Positions 52,958 to 63,273 are shown, counted from the stretch's first letter. The stretch: 64,000 nt of DNA from Pseudomonas sp. P7548 (GCF_013386585.1 NZ_JACARO010000077.1:1-64000), one strand, 5' to 3'. Translations and numbers: made by a program. Notes: generated by a model from the sequence alone, not told the origin.

Positions 52958-54085
52958 ATGGCTGAAGCAAAAGTACTGAGTGGCGCTGGCCTGCGTGGCC
53001 AGGTGGCCGGGCAGACCGCACTGTCCACCGTGGGCCAGGCCGGTGCCGGTTTGACCTATCGCGGCTACGACGTGCGCGAACTGGCCGCCGATGCGCAATT
53101 TGAAGAAGTCGCCTACCTGCTCTTGTACGGCGAACTGCCGACCCAGGCCGAATTGGCCGCCTACAGCGCCAAGTTGAGCAAACTGCGCGACCTGCCCCAA
53201 GCGCTGAAGGAAGTGCTGGAACGCATCCCTGCCGACGCCCACCCGATGGACGTGATGCGCACCGGTTGCTCGTTCCTGGGCAATATCGAGCCCGAGAAAG
53301 ACTTCAGCGTGCAGCGCGATGTCACCGACCGCCTGCTCGCCGCCTTCCCGGCGATCATGTGCTACTGGTACCGCTTCAGCCACGACGGCAAGCGCATCGA
53401 CTGCGTGACCGACGAGCCCAGCATTGGCGGCCATTTCCTGCACCTGCTGCACGGCAAGAAACCAAGCGAGCTGCACGTGAAGGTAATGAACGTGTCGCTG
53501 ATCCTCTACGCCGAGCACGAATTCAACGCCTCCACCTTCACCGCCCGCGTGTGTGCGTCGACCCTGTCCGACCTGTATTCCTGCGTGACCGCCGCCATCG
53601 GCTCCCTGCGCGGCCCGCTGCACGGCGGTGCCAACGAAGCGGCGATGGAGATGATCGAGCGTTTCGGTTCGGCTGAAGAGGCCGTCGAAGGCACCCTCGG
53701 CATGCTGGCGCGCAAAGACAAGATCATGGGCTTTGGCCACGCGATCTACAAAGACAGCGACCCGCGCAATGAAGTGATCAAGGGCTGGTCGAAAAAACTC
53801 GCTGACGAGGTGGGTGACACGGTGCTGTTCCCGGTCTCCGAAGCCATCGACAAGACCATGTGGGAACAGAAGAAGTTGTTCCCCAACGCCGACTTCTACC
53901 ATGCCTCGGCGTACCACTTCATGGGCATCCCGACCAAGCTGTTCACGCCGATCTTCGTGTGCTCGCGCCTGACCGGCTGGGCCGCGCACGTGTTCGAGCA
54001 GCGCGCGAACAACCGCATCATCCGTCCAAGCGCCGAATACACCGGCGTAGAACAGCGCAAGTTCGTGCCAATCGAACGTCGCTGA
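52958..54085 (+). CDS. prpC: 2-methylcitrate synthase
   Basis: The 375-residue protein is a citrate-synthase-family enzyme that joins propionyl-CoA and oxaloacetate. Conserved blocks: GLTYRGYDVRELA, PSIGGHFLHLLHGKKP, AIGSLRGPLHGGANEAAMEM (catalytic His) and MGFGHAIYKDSDPRN, with Asp in the C-terminal third. GGAGAAG precedes the ATG. It is separated from prpB by a nested REPIN. Confidence 0.95.
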   Translation: MAEAKVLSGAGLRGQVAGQTALSTVGQAGAGLTYRGYDVRELAADAQFEEVAYLLLYGELPTQAELAAYSAKLSKLRDLPQALKEVLERIPADAHPMDVMRTGCSFLGNIEPEKDFSVQRDVTDRLLAAFPAIMCYWYRFSHDGKRIDCVTDEPSIGGHFLHLLHGKKPSELHVKVMNVSLILYAEHEFNASTFTARVCASTLSDLYSCVTAAIGSLRGPLHGGANEAAMEMIERFGSAEEAVEGTLGMLARKDKIMGFGHAIYKDSDPRNEVIKGWSKKLADEVGDTVLFPVSEAIDKTMWEQKKLFPNADFYHASAYHFMGIPTKLFTPIFVCSRLTGWAAHVFEQRANNRIIRPSAEYTGVEQRKFVPIERR

Positions 54086-54126
54086 GTGGGGAGGTCGACA
54101 GGTTTGAAGTGGTAACCGAATCAAAA

Positions 54127-54216
54127 TGTGGGAGCGGGCTTGCTCGCGAATGCGGTGCGTCATTCAACACATCTGGCGACTGCTGCACCGCTTTCGCGAG
54201 CAAGCCCGCTCCCACA
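54127..54216. repeat. REPIN, type A, between prpC and acnD
   Basis: TGTGGGAGCGGGCTTGC and its complement around a 45-base loop. Confidence 0.9.
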
Positions 54217-54282
54217 GTTTGATCGCATTCCAGTTCGAAATCAGTCGGCTCCTTTTGCAATCACCGTGACCGAGTCCTGACG

Positions 54283-56877
54283 ATGAACACTGAATTTCGC
54301 AAACCGCTCCCCGGCAGCCGCCTGGATTTCTTCGACGCCCGTGCGGCGGTCGAGGCCATCACCCCCGGTGCCTACGCCACCTTGCCCTACACCTCCCGCG
54401 TGCTCGCCGAAAACCTGGTGCGTCGCTGCGACCCGGCCACCCTCAACGCGTCCCTGAGCCAACTGATCGAGCGCAAGCGCGACCTCGACTTCCCATGGTT
54501 CCCGGCGCGCGTGGTGTGCCACGACATCCTCGGCCAGACCGCCCTGGTGGACCTTGCCGGCCTGCGCGATGCCATCGCCCAACAAGGTGGTGACCCGGCG
54601 CAGGTCAACCCGGTGGTGCCGACTCAGCTGATCGTCGACCACTCCCTGGCTGTTGAAGCCGGTGGTTTCGACCCGGACGCGTTCGAGAAAAACCGCGCCA
54701 TCGAAGACCGCCGCAACGAAGACCGTTTTCACTTTATCGAGTGGACCAAAAAGGCCTTCAAGAACGTCGACGTGATCCCGCCGGGCAACGGCATCATGCA
54801 CCAGATCAACCTGGAGAAAATGTCGCCGGTGATCCAGGTGCGCGACGGCGTGGCCTTCCCGGACACCTGTGTCGGCACCGACAGCCATACCCCGCACGTC
54901 GACGCGCTGGGCGTGATCGCCATCGGTGTCGGTGGCCTTGAGGCCGAGAGCGTGATGCTCGGCCGCGCTTCATGGATGCGCCTGCCGGAAAGCGTTGGCG
55001 TGGAACTCACCGGCAAGCTGCTGCCGGGCATCACCGCCACCGACATGGTGCTGGCGCTGACCGAGTTCCTGCGCAAGCAGAAAGTGGTCGGCGCCTGGCT
55101 GGAATTTTTCGGTGAAGGTGCCTCGGCACTCACCTTGGGCGACCGCGCAACCATCTCCAACATGGCTCCGGAATACGGCGCCACGGCGGCGATGTTCTAT
55201 ATCGACCAGCAGACCATCGCCTACCTGAAACTCACCGGTCGCGAAGACGAACAAGTCACCCTGGTGGAGCAATACGCCCGCCACACCGGCCTGTGGGCCG
55301 ATGACCTCAAAGGTGCGCGATACGAGCGAGGCCTCACCTTCGACCTGTCCAGCGTCGTGCGCAACATGGCAGGCCCGAGCAACCCGCACGCCCGCGTCGC
55401 CACCAGCGACCTGGCCTCCAAGGGCATCAGCGGCCAGTGGGACGAAGTGCCCGGCCAGATGCCTGACGGCGCGGTGATCATCGCGGCCATCACCAGCTGC
55501 ACCAACACCAGCAATCCGCGCAACGTGATCGCCGCAGGCCTGTTGGCGCGCAATGCCAACAAGCTCGGGTTGACCCGCAAGCCTTGGGTCAAATCGTCCC
55601 TGGCCCCGGGTTCGAAAACCGTGGCCATGTACCTCGAAGAAGCGGGCCTGGGCCACGAACTGGAAAAACTCGGCTTCGGCGTGGTGGCGTTTGCCTGCAC
55701 CACCTGTAATGGGATGTCTGGTGCGCTCGACCCGGTGATCCAGCAGGAAATCATCGATCGCGACCTTTACGCCACCGCCGTGCTGTCCGGCAACCGCAAC
55801 TTCGACGGGCGTATCCACCCGTATGCCAAGCAGGCCTTCCTGGCGTCGCCGCCGCTGGTAGTGGCCTACGCGATTGCCGGCACCATCCGTTTCGACATCG
55901 AAAAAGACGTGCTGGGCCTGGACGCCAACGGCAAGGAAATCCGCCTGCAGGACATCTGGCCGAGCGACGAAGAGATCGACGCGGTGGTCAAGGCGTCGGT
56001 CAAGCCGGAGCAGTTCCGCAAGGTCTACATCCCGATGTTTGCCATCCACGAAGACACCGGCCCCAAAGTCGCGCCGCTGTATGACTGGCGCCCGCAAAGC
56101 ACCTACATCCGCCGCCCGCCGTACTGGGAAGGCGCACTGGCCGGTGCGCGGCCGCTCAAGGGCATGCGCCCGCTGGCGGTGCTGCCGGACAACATCACCA
56201 CCGACCACCTGTCGCCGTCCAACGCGATCATGCTCGACAGCGCCGCCGGCGAGTACCTGGCGAAAATGGGCCTGCCGGAAGTCGACTTCAACTCCTACGC
56301 CACCCACCGCGGCGATCACCTGACCGCGCAGCGCGCCACCTTTGCCAACCCGAAACTGTTCAACGAAATGGTGCAGGAAAACGGCAAGGTCAAGCAGGGC
56401 TCCCTGGCGCGTATCGAGCCTGAGGGCCAAGTGACGCGGATGTGGGAAGCCATTGAAACCTACATGGAGCGCAAGCAGCCGCTGATCATCATTGCCGGCG
56501 CCGACTACGGCCAGGGTTCGTCTCGCGACTGGGCGGCCAAGGGCGTGCGCCTGGCCGGTGTGGAAGCGATTGCCGCCGAAGGTTTCGAGCGCATCCACCG
56601 CACCAACCTGGTGGGCATGGGCGTGTTGCCGCTGGAGTTCCTGTCGGGCACCGACCGCCACACCTTGAAGATCGACGGCAGCGAAACCTATGACGTGGTC
56701 GGCGCGCGCACCCCGCGTGCGCAGCTGACCCTGGTGATCAACCGCAAGAATGGCGAACGTGTCGAAGTGCCGGTGACTTGCCGCCTGGACACCGCCGAAG
56801 AAGTGTCGATCTACGAGGCGGGCGGCGTGTTGCAACGTTTTGCCCAGGACTTCCTGGAATCGGCGGCAACGGCCTGA
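54283..56877 (+). CDS. acnD: Fe/S-dependent 2-methylisocitrate dehydratase
   Basis: This 864-residue aconitase-fold protein dehydrates 2-methylcitrate to 2-methyl-cis-aconitate with PrpF. The 4Fe-4S ligands are Cys in AITSCTNTSNP and in FACTTCNGMSG. Other signatures: VGTDSHTPHVDALGVIAIGVGG, and GADYGQGSSRDWAAKG in the swivel domain. It is nine bases upstream of prpF. Confidence 0.95.
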   Translation: MNTEFRKPLPGSRLDFFDARAAVEAITPGAYATLPYTSRVLAENLVRRCDPATLNASLSQLIERKRDLDFPWFPARVVCHDILGQTALVDLAGLRDAIAQQGGDPAQVNPVVPTQLIVDHSLAVEAGGFDPDAFEKNRAIEDRRNEDRFHFIEWTKKAFKNVDVIPPGNGIMHQINLEKMSPVIQVRDGVAFPDTCVGTDSHTPHVDALGVIAIGVGGLEAESVMLGRASWMRLPESVGVELTGKLLPGITATDMVLALTEFLRKQKVVGAWLEFFGEGASALTLGDRATISNMAPEYGATAAMFYIDQQTIAYLKLTGREDEQVTLVEQYARHTGLWADDLKGARYERGLTFDLSSVVRNMAGPSNPHARVATSDLASKGISGQWDEVPGQMPDGAVIIAAITSCTNTSNPRNVIAAGLLARNANKLGLTRKPWVKSSLAPGSKTVAMYLEEAGLGHELEKLGFGVVAFACTTCNGMSGALDPVIQQEIIDRDLYATAVLSGNRNFDGRIHPYAKQAFLASPPLVVAYAIAGTIRFDIEKDVLGLDANGKEIRLQDIWPSDEEIDAVVKASVKPEQFRKVYIPMFAIHEDTGPKVAPLYDWRPQSTYIRRPPYWEGALAGARPLKGMRPLAVLPDNITTDHLSPSNAIMLDSAAGEYLAKMGLPEVDFNSYATHRGDHLTAQRATFANPKLFNEMVQENGKVKQGSLARIEPEGQVTRMWEAIETYMERKQPLIIIAGADYGQGSSRDWAAKGVRLAGVEAIAAEGFERIHRTNLVGMGVLPLEFLSGTDRHTLKIDGSETYDVVGARTPRAQLTLVINRKNGERVEVPVTCRLDTAEEVSIYEAGGVLQRFAQDFLESAATA

Positions 56878-56886
56878 GAGGACACC

Positions 56887-58077
56887 ATGGCACACGTAGC
56901 GCAAATCAAGATCCCCGCCACCTACATGCGTGGCGGCACCAGCAAGGGCGTGTTCTTCAGCCTCACGGACCTGCCTGAGTCGGCGCAGGTGCCGGGGGCT
57001 GCCCGTGACGCCTTGCTGTTGCGGGTGATCGGCAGCCCCGACCCCTACGACAAGCAGATCGACGGCATGGGCGGCGCCACCTCCAGCACCAGCAAGACGG
57101 TGATCCTGGCCAAGAGTAACCGCGCCGACCACGACGTGGATTACCTGTTCGGCCAGGTCTCCATCGACAAGCCGTTCGTGGACTGGAGCGGCAACTGCGG
57201 CAACCTGTCGGCGGCGGTCGGTTCGTTCGCCATCAGCGCCGGCCTGGTCGACCCTGCTCGCGTACCCCACAACGGCGTGGCGGTGGTGCGCGTGTGGCAG
57301 GCCAATATCGGCAAGACCATTATTGCCCACGTGCCGATCACTGACGGTGCGGTGCAGGAAACCGGCGATTTCGAACTGGATGGCGTGACCTTCCCGGCCG
57401 CTGAAGTGCAGCTGGAGTTCATGGACCCGGCGGCGGAAGAAGAGGGCGGCGGTGGTTCGATGTTCCCCACCGGCAACCTGGTGGACGACCTCGAAGTGCC
57501 CGGTGTGGGCACCTTCAAGGCCACGCTGATCAACGCGGGCATCCCGACCATCTTCATCAACGCCGAAGACCTCGGCTACACCGGCACCGAGCTGCAGGGC
57601 GCGATCAACAGCGACCCCAAGGCCCTGGCGATGTTCGAAACCGTACGAGCTTATGGCGCACTGCGCATGGGCCTGATCAAGCACCTGGACGAAGCCGCGC
57701 AACGCCAACACACGCCGAAAGTGGCCTTTGTAGCGAAACCTTTGGACTACGTGGCGTCCAGTGGCAAGGCGATCAAGGCGGGGGATGTCGACCTGCTGGT
57801 ACGCGCGTTGTCCATGGGCAAGCTCCACCACGCGATGATGGGCACGGCGGCGGTGGCGATTGGCACGGCGGCGGCGATTTCCGGCACCCTGGTGAACCTG
57901 GCGGCGGGTGGTGTGGAGCGCAATGCTGTGCGTTTTGGGCACCCGTCCGGCACGTTGCGTGTCGGCGCCGAGGCTAGCCAAGTGGACGGTGAGTGGGTGG
58001 TGAAGAAAGCCATCATGAGCCGCAGTGCCCGCGTGCTGATGGAAGGCTTCGTGCGCGTGCCCGGCGACGTTTTCTAA
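56887..58077 (+). CDS. prpF: 2-methylaconitate cis-trans isomerase
   Basis: The 396-residue protein has the PrpF fold: YMRGGTSKGVFF at the N-terminus, GMGGATSSTSKTVI, WSGNCGNLSAAVGSFAI and TLINAGIPTIFINAED. It moves the double bond of the AcnD product so that the aconitase-type hydration can proceed. AcnD and PrpF replace PrpD in many organisms; this operon also has prpD. Confidence 0.95.
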   Translation: MAHVAQIKIPATYMRGGTSKGVFFSLTDLPESAQVPGAARDALLLRVIGSPDPYDKQIDGMGGATSSTSKTVILAKSNRADHDVDYLFGQVSIDKPFVDWSGNCGNLSAAVGSFAISAGLVDPARVPHNGVAVVRVWQANIGKTIIAHVPITDGAVQETGDFELDGVTFPAAEVQLEFMDPAAEEEGGGGSMFPTGNLVDDLEVPGVGTFKATLINAGIPTIFINAEDLGYTGTELQGAINSDPKALAMFETVRAYGALRMGLIKHLDEAAQRQHTPKVAFVAKPLDYVASSGKAIKAGDVDLLVRALSMGKLHHAMMGTAAVAIGTAAAISGTLVNLAAGGVERNAVRFGHPSGTLRVGAEASQVDGEWVVKKAIMSRSARVLMEGFVRVPGDVF

Positions 58078-58095
58078 CGACCTGCGCCGACCCAA

Positions 58096-58185
58096 TGTGG
58101 GAGCGGGCTTGCTCGCGAATGCGGTTTGTCAGTCACCGAATGTATTGGCTGACCTGCCGCTTTCGCGAGCAAGCCCGCTCCCACA
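58096..58185. repeat. REPIN, type A, between prpF and prpD
   Basis: TGTGGGAGCGGGCTTGC and complement around a 45-base loop. Confidence 0.9.
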
Positions 58186-58275
58186 GGGTCTCTCATTCCA
58201 AGGCGGACAGCCAAGATCTGCTTCTTACAACCGTGAGCCCGAGGACTGACCCCACCCCATTTTTGGAGTACTGCC

Positions 58276-59760
58276 ATGAGCGCCAACGTCGACCAGAACA
58301 ACCGCCCGGACTACGACCCGGTCCTGCAGGACATTGCCGATTACGTCCTCAATTACCGGATCGATTCCCGTGAGGCACTGGACACCGCCCGCAACTGCCT
58401 GATGGACACCCTCGGTTGCGGCCTGCTCGCCCTGCGCTTCCCCGAGTGCACCAAGCACCTGGGACCGATCGTCGAGGGCACGGTGGTGCCGTTTGGCGCT
58501 CGCGTGCCGGGCACCTCGTTCCGCCTGGACCCGGTAAAGGCCGCGTGGGACATCGGTTGCATCGTGCGCTGGCTCGACTACAACGACACCTGGCTCGCTG
58601 CCGAATGGGGCCACCCTTCGGACAACCTCGGCGGCATCCTCGCCGTGGCGGATCATCTGTCGCAACAGCGCGTGGCCAATGGCGACGCTCCGTTGACGGT
58701 GCGCGCGGTGCTGGAAGCCATGATCATGGCCCACGAAATCCAGGGCGTGATTGCCTTAGAGAATTCCTTCAACCGTGTCGGCCTCGACCATGTACTGCTG
58801 GTGAAAGTCGCCTCCACCGCCGTCACCGCCAAGCTGATGGGTGCCAACCGCGAGCAACTGCTGGCGGCCTTGTCCCACGCGTTTGTCGATGGGCAGGCGT
58901 TGCGCACCTACCGCCATGCACCGAATGCCGGCTCACGCAAATCCTGGGCGGCGGGGGACGCGTCGAGCCGTGGCGTGCGCCTGGCAGATATCGCCCTGCG
59001 CGGTGAGATGGGCATTCCCGGTGTCTTGAGCGCGCCGCAATGGGGCTTCTACGACGTGTTGTTCAGCCACACCAACAAGGACCTTGCGCTCAAGCCCGAA
59101 GGCAAGCGTGGGTTCAGCCTGCCCCAGCCTTACGGCAGCTACGTGATGGAAAACGTGCTGTTCAAGATCAGCTTCCCAGCCGAGTTCCACGCGCAAACAG
59201 CCTGCGAAGCGGCGGTGACGTTGCACCCGTTGGTGAAAAACCGGTTGCATGAAATCGAACGCATCGTGATCACCACCCACGAGTCGGCGATCCGCATCAT
59301 TTCCAAGGTAGGCCCGTTGGCCAATGCCGCTGACCGCGACCATTGCCTGCAATACATGACGGCCGTGCCGCTGGCGTTCGGCAACCTGGTGGCCGAGCAG
59401 TACGAAGATGACTTCCACGCCGCCCACCCGATCATCGATGAACTGCGCGACAAGATGGTGATCGTCGAAGACCCACGCTACAGCCGGGAGTACCTGGAGG
59501 CGGACAAACGCTCGATTGCCAACGCCGTGCAGGTATTTTTCAAGGATGGGTCCAGCACCGGGCAAGTGGCGGTGGAGTACCCGATCGGGCATCGCCGTCG
59601 CCGGGTGGACGGCATTCCGTTGCTGGAAGACAAGTTCAAGGCCAACCTGGCCACGCGGTTTACCGCACAGCGCAGCGGGGAGATTTTTGCGTTGTGCAAG
59701 GACCAGGCGCGGCTTGAAGCCACGCCGGTGAACCGGTTCATGGACCTGTTCGTGATCTGA
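58276..59760 (+). CDS. prpD: 2-methylcitrate dehydratase
   Basis: The 494-residue protein belongs to the MmgE/PrpD family: [59 protein letters not shown] and YPIGHRRRR. It dehydrates 2-methylcitrate. The operon thus has both the AcnD/PrpF route and PrpD. TGGAG precedes the ATG. Confidence 0.95.
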   Translation: MSANVDQNNRPDYDPVLQDIADYVLNYRIDSREALDTARNCLMDTLGCGLLALRFPECTKHLGPIVEGTVVPFGARVPGTSFRLDPVKAAWDIGCIVRWLDYNDTWLAAEWGHPSDNLGGILAVADHLSQQRVANGDAPLTVRAVLEAMIMAHEIQGVIALENSFNRVGLDHVLLVKVASTAVTAKLMGANREQLLAALSHAFVDGQALRTYRHAPNAGSRKSWAAGDASSRGVRLADIALRGEMGIPGVLSAPQWGFYDVLFSHTNKDLALKPEGKRGFSLPQPYGSYVMENVLFKISFPAEFHAQTACEAAVTLHPLVKNRLHEIERIVITTHESAIRIISKVGPLANAADRDHCLQYMTAVPLAFGNLVAEQYEDDFHAAHPIIDELRDKMVIVEDPRYSREYLEADKRSIANAVQVFFKDGSSTGQVAVEYPIGHRRRRVDGIPLLEDKFKANLATRFTAQRSGEIFALCKDQARLEATPVNRFMDLFVI

Positions 59761-59778
59761 CAAACACCACTGATCCAC

Positions 59779-59866
59779 TGTGGAACTGGGCTTGTGTGGG
59801 AGCTGGCTTGCCTGCGATGGCGGTAGTGGATTCACTATTGCTATCGCAGGCAAGCCAGCTCCCACA
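59779..59866. repeat. REPIN, type B, with an extra left half
   Basis: A partial left arm TGTGGAACTGGGCTTG (59779-59794) is followed at once by a complete type B REPIN (59795-59866). No outer right arm is present. Confidence 0.82.
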
Positions 59867-59891
59867 TTTTGTTCTGTGTTGCTCAAGGCGA

Positions 59892-61214
59892 TTACATACT
59901 GCCTTCAACATCTTCCAGGCTGAAGGTTTCGGTATGGTCGTCATAGGAGAAGATCTCCGCATACCGCCCCCAGGCCACCACGCTTTCCAGGGTTTTCTCC
60001 ACGAAGGCTTCGGTCATCGAGTCTTCCAGTTCCTGCTCGAAACGCACCCGTGGCGCACGGTGCCCGCTGCGCTCTAGCAACACCTGATGAATACGCGCGG
60101 CTAACGGCACATGCTGGATCAAATGCTCGGCGAACAGGGTCTTGCGTTCCTGGGTGCCGTAGTCGGCGAACAGCTTGCCGGCGTCGGTGAGGGTGATGTC
60201 GGCGCCTTTGAGTTCAGCAAAGCCCAGGTGCTCCAGCATCTCCGCCACCGGGAACAGGTCGTCGACTTCCAGCAGGCGCCGTTCGGCCACGGTGGGCAAG
60301 CCGGCATGGCCGTTGTAGGGCTCAGCGGCCAGGGTTTCGATCAGGCCGGCCATCAGGTTGGTGGACACTTCCGGCAGCAAGCTGCCCATTTTCAGTTCCG
60401 GTTTGCCGGCGCTGGCATCGGCACTTCGGCGGTCGGTCATCAGTGCGTAGATGTCGTCGACCATCTGCCGGAACGTCGGGTCCAGGCGATTGCGCGGGTG
60501 GGCAAACGGCACTTTGATCTCGGCCACCACACGGCCAGGGTTGGAGGACAGCACCAGGATGCGGTCGCACATCAACACTGCTTCTTCGATGTTGTGGGTC
60601 ACGATCAGGATCGACTTGATCGGCAGCTGCTTGCCGCTCCACAGGTCCAGCAGGTCGGTGCGCAGGGTTTCGGCGGTGAGCACGTCGAGGGCCGAGAAGG
60701 GTTCGTCCATCAGCAGCAAGGTTGGGTTGACCACCAGGCCCCGGGCAAAGCCCACGCGCTGGCGCATGCCACCGGACAATTCGCGCGGGTAGGCGTTTTC
60801 GAAGCCGTCCAGGCCAATCAGGTCGATGGCCGCCAGGGCGCGGCGCCGGGTTTCCTTGCGCTCGACCTGCAAGGCTTGCAGGCCGGCTTCCACGTTTTCC
60901 AGCACGGTCAGCCAGGGGAACAGGGCAAAGGTCTGGAACACCATGGCCACGCCTTCGGCCGGGCCGTTGAGCGGGGCGCCCTGGTAGCGGACTTCGCCCG
61001 ACGACGGCTGGATCAGGCCGGCGATGATGCGCAGCAAGGTCGACTTGCCAGAGCCGGAACGGCCGAGCATGCCGACGATCTCGCCCTCGTGCAGGCTCAG
61101 GTCCACGCCGCTGAGGACTTGCAGCTCATCCTTGCCTTTGCCGAACACCCGGTTCACGTTTTTCAGCGAGTAGATTTCCGGGGTGTCGACGGTGTGTTCA
61201 GTAGAGGTAGTCAT
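59892..61214 (-). CDS. ABC transporter ATPase with C-terminal AAA-associated domain
   Basis: From ATG 61214 the protein has 440 residues. The ATPase domain has Walker A GRSGSGKST, Q-loop FQTFALFPWL, signature LSGGMRQRVGFARGL and Walker B LLLMDEPFSALD, as in nitrate/sulfonate/taurine importers. From about residue 275 a further domain follows (AEPYNGHAGLPTVAERRLLEVDDLF), the AAA-associated type. It pairs with the fused permease 14 bases upstream. The substrate is an organic or inorganic anion by family, not known. Confidence 0.87.
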   Translation of the reverse strand: MTTSTEHTVDTPEIYSLKNVNRVFGKGKDELQVLSGVDLSLHEGEIVGMLGRSGSGKSTLLRIIAGLIQPSSGEVRYQGAPLNGPAEGVAMVFQTFALFPWLTVLENVEAGLQALQVERKETRRRALAAIDLIGLDGFENAYPRELSGGMRQRVGFARGLVVNPTLLLMDEPFSALDVLTAETLRTDLLDLWSGKQLPIKSILIVTHNIEEAVLMCDRILVLSSNPGRVVAEIKVPFAHPRNRLDPTFRQMVDDIYALMTDRRSADASAGKPELKMGSLLPEVSTNLMAGLIETLAAEPYNGHAGLPTVAERRLLEVDDLFPVAEMLEHLGFAELKGADITLTDAGKLFADYGTQERKTLFAEHLIQHVPLAARIHQVLLERSGHRAPRVRFEQELEDSMTEAFVEKTLESVVAWGRYAEIFSYDDHTETFSLEDVEGSM

Positions 61215-61228
61215 CACGACGCATCCCG

Positions 61229-62974
61229 TCAATTCAAGCGAAGTTTGTTTTCAGCGATGGCATACATCGGTCGCCAGACCGCGCGGTTGAACGCCACCAC
61301 AAAGATCGACATCACCACCACGCCCAGGGCGATCTTCGGGAAGTCGCCGGCCGCAGTGGTTTGTGCGATGTAGGCGCCCAGCCCATGGGCGACCACATTG
61401 TCCTGACCCCAGGACACGTACTCGGACACGATGCTGGCGTTCCACGCACCGCCCGAGGCGGTGATGGCGCCAGTGACGTAGTAGGGGAAAATCCCCGGCA
61501 GCATCACCTTGCGCCACCACAGCCAGCCGCGAATGCGGAAGTTGGCGGCGGCTTCCTTGAAGTCGTTGGGGAACGCGGTGGCGCCGGCAATCACGTTGAA
61601 CAGGATGTACCACTGGGTGCCCAACACGATCAGCGGGCTCAGCCAGATATCCGGGTTGAGGTGGTAGTGCAGGATCACGATGACGAACACCGGGAACAGC
61701 AGGTTCGCCGGGAACGCCGCGAGGAACTGCGCCAGTGGCTGGATCTTCTCTGCCAACTTGGGGCGCAGGCCGATCATCACGCCCATGGGCACCCAGATCA
61801 GCGAGGCGATCAGGATCAGCCCGGCCACCCGCAGCAGCGTAATCAGGCCCAGCACCAGCACGTGGCCCACTTCGGCCAGGCCCACTTCGGTGCCGACGTA
61901 CATCACGATGTGATACAGCGCATAGGCGGCCATCAGGGCAATCAGCGTGCCCCACACCCAATCGATCACTTTTGACGCCGCGGGCGTTTCAACCGGCAGC
62001 GCCTTGAATGCACCGCCGGCCAGGCTGAAGCGCTTGTTGCCGATGCGGCTGATGGCACGGGTCATGGGGCGCAGGATGCGCTGCACGATGCGTGTGCGTT
62101 GAATCAGGTTCAGCACCCAGGATTGCGGTGCGTCGCCTTGGGACGCGGTGGTTTCCATGCGGAATTTGTCGGCCCAGGCCACCAGTGGGCGGAACAGGAA
62201 CTGGTCGTAGATCAGGATCACCGCGATCATCGCCAGGATCACGTAGCCCACCGCGTGCAGGTCTTTCTGGGCAATGGCCAGGGCCAGGTACGAACCCACG
62301 CCGGGCAGGGTGATGGTCTTGTCGCCCACGGTGATGGCTTCGGAGGCCACCACGAAAAACCAGCCGCCGGACATGCTCATCATCATGTTCCACACCAGCC
62401 CCGGCATGGCGAACGGCACGTCGAGCTTCCAGAACTTCTGCCAGCCGGAGAGCCTCAAGTTGGTGGAAACCTCCACCAGGTCATGGGGCAGCATGCGCAG
62501 GGACTGGTAGAAGCTGAACGTCATGTTCCAGGCCTGGCTGGTAAAGATCGCGAAGATCGCCGCGAACTCGGCCCCCAGCACGCGCCCGGGAAACAGCAGC
62601 AGGAAGAACGTCACCGTGAACGAGATGTACCCCAGCACCGGCACCGATTGCAGGATGTCGAGCACCGGCACCAGCAGTTTCTCGGCGCGCCGGCTTTTGG
62701 CGGCCAGGGTGCCGTACAAAAAGGTGAACACCAACGCTGCGACCATTGCCGCGAGCATGCGCAGGGTGGTGCGCATCGCGTATTCCGGCAGGTTGGCCGG
62801 GTCGAGGGAAATGACTTCGCTTTGCAGGGTGGTGATAGGCGCCCAGGTTTCACGGGCGGTGATGGAGAAAAACAGGAGGAAGCCGATTACCAGCGGCAGG
62901 GCGACCAAATCCCAACGGTTGGGCAGCAAGCGCAATGTGGACGCCGGGATGTAGTGGCGGAACACTTTGTTCAT
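61229..62974 (-). CDS. ABC transporter permease, two fused membrane domains
   Basis: The 581-residue protein holds two BPD_transp_1 units: the first ends near residue 290 (with SLRMLPHDLVEVSTNLRLSGWQKFWKLDVPFAMP as EAA loop), the second has FPNDFKEAAANFRIRGWLWWRKVMLPGIFP. Both resemble SsuC/NrtB-type permeases, so one chain replaces the usual homodimer. The start at 62974 is an ATG with weak upstream ribosome site. No periplasmic binding protein is present in the window. Confidence 0.87.
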   Translation of the reverse strand: MNKVFRHYIPASTLRLLPNRWDLVALPLVIGFLLFFSITARETWAPITTLQSEVISLDPANLPEYAMRTTLRMLAAMVAALVFTFLYGTLAAKSRRAEKLLVPVLDILQSVPVLGYISFTVTFFLLLFPGRVLGAEFAAIFAIFTSQAWNMTFSFYQSLRMLPHDLVEVSTNLRLSGWQKFWKLDVPFAMPGLVWNMMMSMSGGWFFVVASEAITVGDKTITLPGVGSYLALAIAQKDLHAVGYVILAMIAVILIYDQFLFRPLVAWADKFRMETTASQGDAPQSWVLNLIQRTRIVQRILRPMTRAISRIGNKRFSLAGGAFKALPVETPAASKVIDWVWGTLIALMAAYALYHIVMYVGTEVGLAEVGHVLVLGLITLLRVAGLILIASLIWVPMGVMIGLRPKLAEKIQPLAQFLAAFPANLLFPVFVIVILHYHLNPDIWLSPLIVLGTQWYILFNVIAGATAFPNDFKEAAANFRIRGWLWWRKVMLPGIFPYYVTGAITASGGAWNASIVSEYVSWGQDNVVAHGLGAYIAQTTAAGDFPKIALGVVVMSIFVVAFNRAVWRPMYAIAENKLRLN

Positions 62975-63244
62975 AGGCAGTCATTCCTGCAGCGTTCAGG
63001 TTCTAAAGAGGTGCGATGGGGGTGAGCTTAGCTTCTGTTCGAAAGACCCACCGGGAATGGGCGGGCGCTCTTTTCCATGGTCGGTTTGCAGCGCATCAGG
63101 GGAGGATGGCCACAGGCGGGATTGTACGTTTCTGAATGTTACAAGCGCATAAATTTCCTGTCAGTTTCCTGTACGAAACGTGGCTTTGGCGTCGACGGTT
63201 TTTTCACCCTGAAACAAATACCCACGTAGATTTCTCTCCCTCAG
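62975..63244. other. Intergenic region between ABC operon and hrp-box gene
   Basis: No gene was seen. It should contain the promoter of the ABC operon on the minus strand. GTTTCCTGT occurs near 63162-63171 twice in variant form (TTTCCTGTCAGTTTCCTGTA), a short direct repeat. Confidence 0.5.
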
Positions 63245-63273
63245 GGAACTGGTTTCCTACTAAGTGCCAATCA
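63245..63273 (+). promoter_or_regulatory. hrp-box-like promoter (HrpL/RspL sigma type)
   Basis: GGAACT-N16-CCAATCA matches the consensus GGAACC-N16-CCACNNA with one change in each half and exact spacing, 77 bases before the following ATG. HrpL-type sigma factors use such boxes for type III secretion genes. Confidence 0.65.

Noticed and set aside
54970-58095. 1041-codon minus-strand frame opposite acnD and prpF
   Set aside because: It spans two recognisable genes and an intergenic gap on the other strand, and its product is low-complexity His/Arg/Gly-rich sequence typical of shadow frames.
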